A DNA stretch of 10,820 bases. Source: Gemmatimonadota bacterium (GTDB lineage Bacteria; Gemmatimonadota; Gemmatimonadetes; Gemmatimonadales; GWC2-71-9). The notes under the pieces are model-generated. The model did no database searches. It had not been told where the DNA came from and saw nothing but the letters and a program-made list of their open reading frames with translations. Shown piece by piece: positions 1 through 5,843 of the stretch. The stretch is from NCBI GenBank assembly GCA_003220975.1, contig QHTX01000074.1, forward strand, positions 6,314 to 17,133. Reading direction: 5' to 3'. Within the stretch, counting starts at the first letter, position 1. Each line of letters opens with the position of its first letter. The translations under genes were made by a program, and so were the position numbers.

Positions 1-830
1 ACGGCGCGGTCCTTCTTCTCGTCGTAGATGACGCTGTGGACCACGCTGTAGGGCCGCAGCGTCACCCGCCCGGTCGCCTGCGCCAGCGGCAGCGTGACGC
101 TGACGCTCGAGAAGTAGGAGCGCGTGATGCAGCCGCGCTCGCACGGGCCGCAGTAGTGACACGCCGCACGGCCGCCGTGCGGCACCGTGATCACCGCGCA
201 CCGGCCGATCGTGACCACCCGCTCGCCGCCGAAGCGCCGCGCCACGGCCTCCTGCACCACCTGCTCGGCGCAGTTCAGCGGCATCGGGGGGAGGAACTTG
301 CCGTCGGGCAGCTGGGCGAGGCCGAGCTTCGCCCCGCTCACGCCGATGGTCTCCTCCACGTAGTCGTACCAGGGCGCGATGTCGGCGTAGCGGATCGGCC
401 AGTCCGCACCGAAGCCGTCCTTCGCGTTCGCCTCGAAGTCGAGGTCGCTCCAGCGGTACACCTGCCGGCCCCACATGATGGAGCGCCCTCCCACCTGCCG
501 GCCGCGGATCCAGTGGAACGGCTTGCCGGGATCGAACGTGTAGGGATTGTCGCGGTCGTTCACGAAGAACTTGCCGCTGTACTCGTTGCAGGCGTAGCAG
601 CGCTTCTGGATCGGCTGGTCGCGCTCCAGCGCCTTGCGGTCGCCCTTGCCCCGGAAGCGCGCCTCCCACGGCGGCACATGCTCGACGTAGTCGCGCGCCG
701 GATCGATGGGTCGCCCGGCTTCGAGCACCAGCGTCCTGAGGCCACGCTCGCACAGCTCCTTCGCCGCCCAGCCGCCCGAGATCCCGGAGCCCACCACGAT
801 GGCGTCGAACGTCTTGGCGAGGGCGCTCAT
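1..830 (-). CDS. GMC-family FAD oxidoreductase, large catalytic subunit (partial, C-terminus beyond left edge)
   Basis: This is an FAD-dependent dehydrogenase of the glucose-methanol-choline type, probably oxidising a sugar or polyol in the periplasm together with the small subunit encoded just upstream. The 276 visible residues start with an ADP-binding Rossmann motif (GSGISG, residues 14-19) and the LVLEAGR strand end (34-40). A GRQVGGRSIMWG stretch (110-121) is the conserved flavin-contacting GMC region. A second cysteine cluster, CHYCGPCERGC (224-234), has C-x2-C-x2-C-x3-C spacing, and RCYAC lies at 77-81. The substrate domain and the catalytic His/Asn are outside the window. The start is the ATG that overlaps the TGA of the small subunit (ATGA), a sign of translational coupling. 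It has no signal peptide of its own, so it may be co-exported by the Tat signal of its partner, as known for gluconate- and glucose-dehydrogenase complexes. The substrate cannot be assigned. Confidence 0.88.
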   Translation of the reverse strand, partial: MSALAKTFDAIVVGSGISGGWAAKELCERGLRTLVLEAGRPIDPARDYVEHVPPWEARFRGKGDRKALERDQPIQKRCYACNEYSGKFFVNDRDNPYTFDPGKPFHWIRGRQVGGRSIMWGRQVYRWSDLDFEANAKDGFGADWPIRYADIAPWYDYVEETIGVSGAKLGLAQLPDGKFLPPMPLNCAEQVVQEAVARRFGGERVVTIGRCAVITVPHGGRAACHYCGPCERGCITRSYFSSVSVTLPLAQATGRVTLRPYSVVHSVIYDEKKDRA

Positions 831-1390
831 GGCAGGGGCACGCAGCCGTCGTACGAGCCCGGGATGATCTCGAAGTGCGTCTCGGCCGCCCCGATCTCCG
901 AAGTATAGAAGCCGTACAGCGTGAACGACTTGATCTGGTGGAAGAAATGCTTTTCGGGTTTCGCCTTGGCGCGTCGCAGCGCCGCCACCTCCGCGTCGAG
1001 CCCCGAGAGGATCGCCGCCCGCTGTGGCTCGGACGTGGTCAGGAAGTCCGCGCCGAACAGGTCGCGGCTCCGCTCGTCCACGTCCGCGAGTCCCGCCAGG
1101 AAGCGCGCGCGGTCGTCATCGGCGAACCATTCGGCGAGCATGAGATCGATGAACTCGGGCACGTGCGCGGCGCGCGCACCCGGCGTGTCGGTCTCGGGGA
1201 TGATCATCTCGGCGATGGTCGCCACCGTCTCCGCCTGGTGCGGGTCCAGCACCGTGAACCCCCCCGCGCGGGCCCGCGCGCGGCGGTGCGCGGCGCGGCC
1301 GAGCGCGTCGAGCCGCTCGGCCGGCAGGCCGGCGAGCAGCGGCAGCGCGAGCGCGCCGCCCAGCACGCGCATCATATCTCGTCGGTTCAT
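827..1390 (-). CDS. Gluconate 2-dehydrogenase subunit 3-family protein with Tat-like signal
   Basis: This is a small accessory subunit of a membrane-linked sugar/gluconate dehydrogenase. It is 187 residues long. It begins MNRRDMMRVLGG, with a twin arginine at 3-4 followed by a hydrophobic stretch to about residue 22, which fits a Tat export signal. The family signature is visible in AEMIIPETDTPGA (60-72), the VPEFIDLML helix (77-85) and the C-terminal TLYGFYTSEIG block (157-167). I chose the ATG at 1390 over the in-frame ATG at 1456. It has a GGGGAGG ribosome site just upstream, and the 22 extra residues would precede and bury the Tat signal. The gene overlaps the GMC oxidoreductase by 4 bp, so the two are expected to form a complex. 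In related systems a cytochrome c or quinone accepts the electrons, but no such gene is in the window. It is divergent from argG. Confidence 0.85.
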   Translation of the reverse strand: MNRRDMMRVLGGALALPLLAGLPAERLDALGRAAHRRARARAGGFTVLDPHQAETVATIAEMIIPETDTPGARAAHVPEFIDLMLAEWFADDDRARFLAGLADVDERSRDLFGADFLTTSEPQRAAILSGLDAEVAALRRAKAKPEKHFFHQIKSFTLYGFYTSEIGAAETHFEIIPGSYDGCVPLP

Positions 1391-1492
1391 GCGGGCCTCC
1401 CCGCGCCAAGTTGCCACGGCTCGCCAACGGACGCCAGGCGCCGGAGCGCGTTTCACGTCGCACGCGAGTAGCGATCGCGCAACAGGCGGCGG

Positions 1493-1520
1493 TTGACAGC
1501 GCGCCTCGGGGGTGTATGTT
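1493..1520 (+). promoter_or_regulatory. Predicted sigma70-type promoter of argGH
   Basis: A perfect TTGACA -35 box lies at 1493-1498. It is followed after 16 bp by TATGTT (1515-1520, 4 of 6 matches to TATAAT). Transcription would start near 1527, leaving a leader of about 30 nt before the argG ATG. The AAGGAG ribosome site is at 1545-1550. The core elements abut the palindromic operator at 1519-1540. This is a prediction from motif matches only. Confidence 0.65.
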
Positions 1521-1540
1521 TATGCATCATCCTGCATAAA
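1519..1540 (+). promoter_or_regulatory. ARG-box-like operator (probable ArgR site) at the argG transcription start
   Basis: TTTATGCA (1519-1526) and TGCATAAA (1533-1540) form a perfect 8-bp inverted repeat separated by TCATCC. The inner 18 bp, TATGCATCATCCTGCATA (1521-1538), follow the spacing of the ArgR/AhrC box, consensus wnTGAATwwwwATTCAnw, with TGCAT-type half-sites. It overlaps the end of the -10 box and the predicted start site. An arginine-loaded ArgR hexamer bound here should block RNA polymerase. No argR gene is in the window, so assignment to ArgR rests on position and symmetry. Confidence 0.6.
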
Positions 1541-1556
1541 CTGCAAGGAGCGCACT

Positions 1557-2789
1557 ATGGGGCCGTTGGTCGTCCTCGCGTATTCCGGCGGACTCGACAC
1601 GTCGGCGATCGTTCCCTGGCTCCACGAGCGGTATGGCGCCAGGGTTTTGTGCTTCGCGGCGGACGTGGGGCAGGGGCCCGGCGAGCTCCACGGCCTGGTC
1701 GAGAAAGCCAAACGCTCCGGGGCCGTGGACTGCGTGGTCGCCGACCTGCGCGAGGAGTTCGTGCGGGACTTCGTGTTCCCGACGCTGCGCGCCGGCGCCG
1801 TGTACGCGCGCACCTACCTCCTCGGCACCGCGATGGCGCGCCCTGTGACGGCCGCGCACCAAGTCGCTGCGGCCCAGCGCGCCGGCGCCCAGGCCGTCGC
1901 CCACGGCTGTACCGGTAAGGGGAACGATCAGGTCCGCTTCGAGCTTACCTACGCCGCGCTCGCTCCCGAGCTCCAGGTCATCGCGCCGTGGCGTGAGTGG
2001 CAGTTCCAGGGCCGCGAGGACCTGATCGCCTACGTCAAGGCGAAGGGCATCCCGGTCCAGGCGACGCTCGACAAGCCGTACTCGACCGACCGCAACTTGT
2101 GGCACTGCTCGCATGAGGGCGGCATCCTCGAAGATCCCGCCAAGGAGCCCCCCGAGCACATCTTCGCGATGACGGCCGACCCGCTCGAGGCCCCCGACCT
2201 CCCCGCCCTGGTGGAGATCGGCTTCGAGGAAGGCATGCCCGTCGCCGTGAACAACGTTCCCCTGGGTCCCGTCGAGCTGCTCGAGTCGCTGAACGCGCTG
2301 GCGGGCGAGCACGGCGTCGGCCGGGCCGACGTCGTGGAGGACCGGCTCGTCGGGATGAAGTCGCGCGGCGTGTACGAGACGCCGGGCGGGACGCTGCTGC
2401 ATGCCGCGCATCGCGAGCTCGAGCAGCTCGTGCTCGACCGCCGCACGTTGCGACTCAAGGACGAGCTCGCGCTCCGCTACGCGGACCTGGTGTACGACGG
2501 TCGGTGGTGGACGCCGGAGCGGGAAGCGCTCGATGCGCTCGTCGCCGCGACGCAGAAGAACGTGACCGGCGCCGTGCGGCTCAAGCTGTTCAAGGGGAAC
2601 GTCGCCGTGGCGGGCCGGGAAAGCCCCTACGCGCTGTATCAGCCGTCCTACGCCACGTTCGGCAAGGACAACGTGTACGACCAGACGGACGCCGCCGGCT
2701 TCATTCACCTCTATGGCTTGGCGATCAAGATCGGCGCGGGCCTGGAGGCGACGCGCCGGCAGTCCGAAGTCGGCGCGGCCGCGGAATGA
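1557..2789 (+). CDS. argG: Argininosuccinate synthase
   Basis: This cytoplasmic enzyme joins citrulline and aspartate with ATP to give argininosuccinate, the penultimate step of arginine synthesis. The protein is 410 residues, normal for the family. It opens with the N-type ATP pyrophosphatase P-loop AYSGGLDTS (8-16). The second family signature, GCTGKGNDQVRFE (117-129), is intact, as are the EGGILEDP and KPYSTDRN blocks. The ATG at 1557 was chosen over an in-frame ATG at 1512. It has AAGGAG at an ideal 6-nt spacing and places the conserved strand at residue 5. The upstream ATG lies inside the -10/operator region. The TGA stop overlaps the argH start (ATGA), so the two are co-translated. The gene is probably repressed by ArgR through the operator just upstream. 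I see no defect in this gene. Confidence 0.97.
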   Translation: MGPLVVLAYSGGLDTSAIVPWLHERYGARVLCFAADVGQGPGELHGLVEKAKRSGAVDCVVADLREEFVRDFVFPTLRAGAVYARTYLLGTAMARPVTAAHQVAAAQRAGAQAVAHGCTGKGNDQVRFELTYAALAPELQVIAPWREWQFQGREDLIAYVKAKGIPVQATLDKPYSTDRNLWHCSHEGGILEDPAKEPPEHIFAMTADPLEAPDLPALVEIGFEEGMPVAVNNVPLGPVELLESLNALAGEHGVGRADVVEDRLVGMKSRGVYETPGGTLLHAAHRELEQLVLDRRTLRLKDELALRYADLVYDGRWWTPEREALDALVAATQKNVTGAVRLKLFKGNVAVAGRESPYALYQPSYATFGKDNVYDQTDAAGFIHLYGLAIKIGAGLEATRRQSEVGAAAE

Positions 2790-4163
2790 TGGCGCGCCAG
2801 CCGACGGAGACCCACGCGCCCCCTCATCAGATGTGGGGCGGCCGGTTCAGCCTGGGGCCGAGCGAGGCGCTCGACGCCCTGAACCGCAGCCTTCCTGTGG
2901 ATCACCGGCTGTGGCCGCAGGACGTCACCGCCAGCAAGCGTCGGCGTGGTGACGCCCGCGGAGGAGTCGCAGCTGCTCGACGGCCTCGACCGCGTCGCCG
3001 AGCGGCTCGCCGACGGCGCGGCGGTGGGGGCGCCGGACGAGGACGTGCATACGCTGGTCGAGCGCCTGCTGTACGAGGAGGTCGGCCCGGTGGCCGGCAA
3101 GCTCCACACCGGGCGGTCCCGCAACGATCAGGTGGCGACCGACCTCCGCCTCTGGACGCTCACAGCGATCGACCAGCTGGACTCGGACCTCGCCGCGCTG
3201 GCGCGTACGCTCGTCGCGCGCGCCCAGGAGGCGGTGGACGTGCTGCTGCCGGGCTATACGCACGGCCAACGCGCGCAGCCGGTGCGCTGGGCGTACGTGC
3301 TGCTGGCGCATGCGTGGCCGCTGGTACGCGACCGCCAGCGTCTCGCCGACGCGCGGCGCCGGGTCGCCGAGCTGCCGCTCGGGTCCGGGGCGCTTGCAGG
3401 ATCGGGGTTTGCCGTCGACCGCGTGCTGTTGAAAGAAGCACTCGGGTTTCGCTCGATCTCTGCGAACGCCCTGGACGCGACCGGCGACCGCGACTTCGTC
3501 GCCGAAGTGCTCTTCGCCCTCGCCCTCGTCGGCACGCACCTCTCGCGCCTCGCGGCGGAGCTCGTGCTCTACACCAGCGCGGAATTCGGGTTCGTGCGGC
3601 TGTCGGACGACTTCAGTACCGGGTCGAGCTTGCTGCCGCAGAAACGCAACCCCGACGTGTTCGAGCTCGCCCGGGCCAAAGCTGGCCGCCTGCTGGGCGA
3701 CGTGGTGGCGCTGGTGACGACGCTCAAGGGCATTCCCGCTGGGTACTCGAAGGACCTGCAGGAGGACAAGGCCCTGCTGTTCGACGCATTCGACACGCTT
3801 GCCCTCGTGCTCCCCGCCGTCACCGGTGCGATCGCCGGCATGACCGCGGACGCGGACCGCATGCGCGCCGCGCTCGACGCGTCGCTCCGCGCCACGGACC
3901 TGGCCGACCTGCTGGTCCAAGCCGGCGTGCCGTTCCGCGAAAGCCACGGCCTCGTGGGGCGGCTGGTGCGCGAGGCCGAGCGCACGAGCGTGCCGCTCGA
4001 CCGCGTGCCGGCGGCGGTAGCGGCGGCGATCCATCCGGCCCTCCCGGCAGCCGTGGGGCAGCTCGGTACCTGGGAGGACAGCGTGGAGGGGCGGGCCACC
4101 CCGGGAGGGGCGTCGCGCCAATCCGTGGAGCAGCAAATCGAGGCGTTGCGGGCCTTAAGCTAA
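2786..4163 (+). CDS. argH: Argininosuccinate lyase, with an apparent frame-breaking deletion near codon 51
   Basis: ArgH cleaves argininosuccinate to arginine and fumarate and is the natural partner of ArgG. The start ATG at 2786 overlaps the argG stop. The first 51 codons encode the family N-terminus (MWGGRF at 16-21, then DVTASK ending at base 2938). The continuation VGVVTPAEESQLL is in another frame, from base 2940 to the TAA at 4161-4163. Joined, the two pieces give about 458 residues, close to full length. The downstream part keeps the substrate loop HTGRSRNDQ, the catalytic-His region GYTHGQRAQP and the signature GSSLLPQKRNP with the catalytic serine loop. What is missing is the short conserved helix expected after SK, normally of the type AHxxxLA. 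A 405-codon frame opens at GTG 2946, but it has no ribosome site and lacks the N-terminal domain. It is either a real inactivating mutation or a sequence error. Confidence 0.88.
2933..2951 (+). other. Frame break inside argH
   Basis: Up to the AAG codon at 2936-2938 the conserved ArgH N-terminus is read in the frame of ATG 2786. From GTC at 2940 the conserved protein continues one base out of phase. Only one base (c2939) lies between the two blocks. ArgH proteins I know have roughly eight residues (AHxxxLAx) at this point, so the simplest reading is a net loss of about 23 nt. The size is inferred from family memory, not from an alignment. No slippery heptamer is visible that would suggest programmed frameshifting. 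Confidence 0.75.
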
Positions 4164-4167
4164 GGTC

Positions 4168-4196
4168 TTGCCGCGCCTTAGCGGGTTGAGTAGCAT
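4168..4196 (+). promoter_or_regulatory. Possible weak promoter for the HNH/PCYCGC gene pair
   Basis: TTGCCG (4168-4173) and TAGCAT (4191-4196) are spaced by 17 bp and match the sigma70 boxes at 4 of 6 positions each. The predicted start, near 4203, would fall inside the left arm of the argGH terminator. The new transcript would then lack part of the stem and could escape termination. The matches are modest and chance occurrence is possible. Confidence 0.3.
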
Positions 4197-4198
4197 AC

Positions 4199-4237
4199 GT
4201 GGCCGTCTTGTTCTCATGAGCGAGACGGCCACTTTTT
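4199..4237 (+). terminator. Rho-independent terminator of argGH
   Basis: GTGGCCGTCT (4199-4208) pairs perfectly with AGACGGCCAC (4223-4232), followed directly by TTTTT (4233-4237). One wobble and one further G-C pair (4209/4222, 4210/4221) extend the stem to 12 bp around a 10-nt loop. It lies 36 nt after the argH stop and separates argGH from the HNH gene. Confidence 0.9.
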
Positions 4238-4242
4238 CGCCC

Positions 4243-4258
4243 GGGGGAAGGGGGGGGG
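4243..4258 (+). promoter_or_regulatory. Purine-rich ribosome-binding region with a nine-G tract before the HNH gene
   Basis: GGGGGAAG followed by an uninterrupted run of nine G (4250-4258) precedes the GTG start at 4265 by 6 nt. It is the only Shine-Dalgarno-like sequence here and supports the GTG start. The homopolymer lies in the ribosome site itself, so slippage would change the spacing rather than the reading frame. Confidence 0.5.
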
Positions 4259-4264
4259 ATTGCC

Positions 4265-4813
4265 GTGCGCTGCCTCGCGCTCAACGCCTCGTTCGAGCCT
4301 TTGACTATGGTGCCCGTGCGCCGGGCGCTGCGGCTCGTGATCGATCACAAGGCAGAGATCGTCGAGGCGGACGGCCCGGCGGTACATAGCGAGCGACTTA
4401 CCATCCCGCGCCCCGCCGTCATCCGCCTCGTCAAATTCGTTCACGTCCCCCGCCGCTTCCGCCGTCAAGTCACGAACACGTTCCTCTTCGCCCGCGACGA
4501 CTACCGCTGCCAGTTCTGCGGCCGGAACCAGCAGGAGCTGCGGCACCGGGAGTGCCTGACGCGGGACCACCTCGTCCCGCTGTCCCGCGGTGGCACCAAC
4601 GGCTGGGCTAACGTCCTGACGGCCTGCTCGAGCTGCAACACGCGCAAGGGGAACCTCCTTCCCGAGGAGGCGGGCATGCACCCGCTGCGGCCGCCGTTCG
4701 AGCCGCACTTCGTGCATCTCGCCTGGGCGGTGCGGCGGCTCACGTCGATCCAGTCGAAGTACATCCGGATGTTTTACGGCAGCGACGTGCTGGCGCGGCT
4801 GGAAGCGCTGTGA
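4265..4813 (+). CDS. HNH endonuclease family protein
   Basis: This is a stand-alone HNH nuclease of 182 residues, of the common chromosomal type that opens with LALNASFEPLT (4-14). The HNH fold is at about 80-131. It has a zinc-ribbon pair RCQFC (C82, C85), the catalytic TRDHLVPLSRGG segment with D101-H102, N116 in the GWANV turn, and the second zinc pair CSSC (C121, C124) followed by NTRKGN. All expected metal and zinc ligands are present, so it should be active on DNA, but the family's cellular role is not established. The N-terminal 75 residues form the family-specific part with basic patches (VPRRFRRQ, 61-68). The GTG start fits the family N-terminus and the preceding G-rich ribosome site. 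The stop overlaps the next gene by GTGA. There is no methyltransferase or specificity gene nearby, so a restriction-modification role is not supported. Confidence 0.88.
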   Translation: MRCLALNASFEPLTMVPVRRALRLVIDHKAEIVEADGPAVHSERLTIPRPAVIRLVKFVHVPRRFRRQVTNTFLFARDDYRCQFCGRNQQELRHRECLTRDHLVPLSRGGTNGWANVLTACSSCNTRKGNLLPEEAGMHPLRPPFEPHFVHLAWAVRRLTSIQSKYIRMFYGSDVLARLEAL

Positions 4814-5178
4814 GCCGGACCGTCCCCTGGGTCATCGCGGCCGCGGCAGGCGCGGCCGTGCTTGGAGTGCTCGTAGCCAGTCACCCGGCGCGCGGGGTCG
4901 GTGCGGTGCATCCCGATCCGCGCCCCGGTGTCACCGCCGAGCGCGTGCTGCCGGCGAGCATGGCGCGCAGCGCGCCGCAGGTCCTCGACGGTGTGTTCTG
5001 CTACTGCCGGTGCGCCAGGAATGTCGGGCACCGCTCGCTGCTCACCTGCTTCGAGTCGGACCATGGCTCCCGGTGCAGCACCTGCATGGGCGAAGCCCGG
5101 CTCGCTGCGGATCTCGCGGCTCAGGGCCGCACGCTCGACCAGATCCGCCACGCCATAGATCAGCGGTTCGGCTCGTAG
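4810..5178 (+). CDS. Small membrane-anchored cysteine-rich protein, PCYCGC-motif family-like
   Basis: This 122-residue protein has one N-terminal hydrophobic segment (about 6-24), either an uncleaved anchor or a signal peptide. There is no lipobox cysteine. The rest should face the periplasm. The core is VFCYCRCARNVGHRSLLTCF (62-81) with C64, C66, C68 and C80, followed by a second pair RCSTC (C89, C92). His74 and His85 lie between. This matches the layout of the PCYCGC-motif domain family (CYCxC, then GHxSLxxCF), whose function is unknown. The clustered Cys and His suggest metal binding, which is inference. The usual leading proline is replaced by phenylalanine. The GTG start overlaps the HNH stop, so translation is coupled although the functions seem unrelated. 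The TAG stop lies inside the palindrome that follows. Confidence 0.7.
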   Translation: MSRTVPWVIAAAAGAAVLGVLVASHPARGVGAVHPDPRPGVTAERVLPASMARSAPQVLDGVFCYCRCARNVGHRSLLTCFESDHGSRCSTCMGEARLAADLAAQGRTLDQIRHAIDQRFGS

Positions 5179-5203
5179 GGGCAAGGCATTGCCTTGCCCC
5201 TAC
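5175..5203. repeat. 29-bp near-perfect palindrome between convergent genes
   Basis: The arm GTAGGGGCAAGGCA (5175-5188) and its exact complement (5190-5203) flank a single T at 5189. The left arm includes the TAG stop of the cysteine-rich gene. The right arm ends 7 bp before the stop of the convergent DUF4390 gene. No T-run follows on either strand, so it is not a canonical intrinsic terminator, though such a hairpin could stop transcripts or protect 3' ends from both sides. Palindromes with GTAGGGGC...GCCCCTAC ends resemble dispersed REP-type repeats, but only one copy is in this window. Confidence 0.8.
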
Positions 5204-5209
5204 GGTGCC

Positions 5210-5842
5210 CTATGGTTGTTCGCTCCGATTCAGGGTCTCTGACCGCGCCTCCAGCGTGAGCCGCGGGAGGCCCGCGATCCGCACCAGCAGCCGCTGCGCT
5301 CCGCGCGCGAGCGCGCTCCCGAGATTCCTGTCCCCCGATACCGCGGGGCTCACGTCCCCCTTGAGCCAACGGGTGAGCTCTTCCAGGTCCGTGTCGTTCA
5401 GCGTCGTCACCTCGAGCCGGCACAGGAAGTAAAACCTCCCCGAGCCCTTCGGGGGGGGCTTGAGGTTCACCTTGTATGGGATCTCGAGCGCATGCTCGAG
5501 CTCGTCGGGCGCGGAGTAGCGGGTGACGCTCCCACCCGTGCGGATCAGCACGAAATCGTCGGCGAGCGGGTCGTGCCGGGCGACGGCGTCCCACGACCAT
5601 TGGTTGATGAACTGATCGAACCAGCCGGAGCGGGCCCGCCACAACTCCAGGCGGTAATGCAGTCGCAGGGGGAAGCCCGAGCGCATCAGGCTGACGAACC
5701 GGCCGTCGCCGAGCAGCGCGGTGGTCTGGATGCGGGGCGTCTCGCTCTGCAGCGTGACCGTCAACGCGGGCGCCTGCGCGCCGGCCGGCGAGACCGCCGC
5801 CGCGCCGCCGAGCCAGGCCACGAGAGCGAGCCCCAGCCTCAC
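5210..5842 (-). CDS. DUF4390 domain-containing secreted protein
   Basis: The protein has 210 residues with a cleavable signal peptide (about 1-23, AGA before QAPAL), so it is periplasmic or cell-surface. The body fits DUF4390: a central SGFPLRLHYRLELWR block (55-69), GWFDQ (73-77), and the late acidic-to-tryptophan helix LEELTRWLKGD (153-163). The function is unknown. From memory, genes of this family often sit beside NtrY-like kinases and NtrX-like regulators, and both types are encoded upstream here. The start is GTG at 5842, one base after the stop of the barrel gene, so it is the last gene of that operon. The coding strand carries a run of eight C (complement of 5451-5458) in the KPPPK codons. 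A slip there would truncate the product. Confidence 0.75.
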   Translation of the reverse strand: MRLGLALVAWLGGAAAVSPAGAQAPALTVTLQSETPRIQTTALLGDGRFVSLMRSGFPLRLHYRLELWRARSGWFDQFINQWSWDAVARHDPLADDFVLIRTGGSVTRYSAPDELEHALEIPYKVNLKPPPKGSGRFYFLCRLEVTTLNDTDLEELTRWLKGDVSPAVSGDRNLGSALARGAQRLLVRIAGLPRLTLEARSETLNRSEQP

Positions 5843-5843
5843 C

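Noticed and set aside
1391..1492. Promoter for the divergent oxidoreductase genes
   Set aside because: No pair of -35/-10 boxes with acceptable spacing is visible on the minus strand. One must exist but is not recognisable.
2930..2951. Programmed ribosomal frameshift in argH
   Set aside because: No slippery heptamer or stimulatory element is visible, and conserved residues appear to be missing, which frameshifting would not restore.
2925..4136. Long minus-strand open frame antisense to argH
   Set aside because: Composition is His/Arg/Gln/Val-rich with no domain, and it mirrors codon bias of the plus-strand gene. The same applies to antisense frames at 1527-2708, 6573-8159 and 7811-9265.
2946..4163. 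GTG at 2946 as the natural argH start
   Set aside because: No ribosome site precedes it, and the upstream 51 codons encode the conserved ArgH N-terminus (MWGGRF...DVTASK) coupled to the argG stop.
2504..4189. A 561-codon plus-strand open frame across the argG/argH junction
   Set aside because: Only codons from 2786 to 2938 read as ArgH. The rest is Arg/Gly/Ala-rich out-of-frame translation typical of GC-rich DNA.
4265..4813. HNH gene as part of a restriction-modification or homing system
   Set aside because: No methyltransferase, intron, intein or mobile-element signature surrounds it. The protein is the common stand-alone chromosomal type.
5175..5203. Palindrome as a canonical rho-independent terminator
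   Set aside because: Neither strand has a T-run after the stem.
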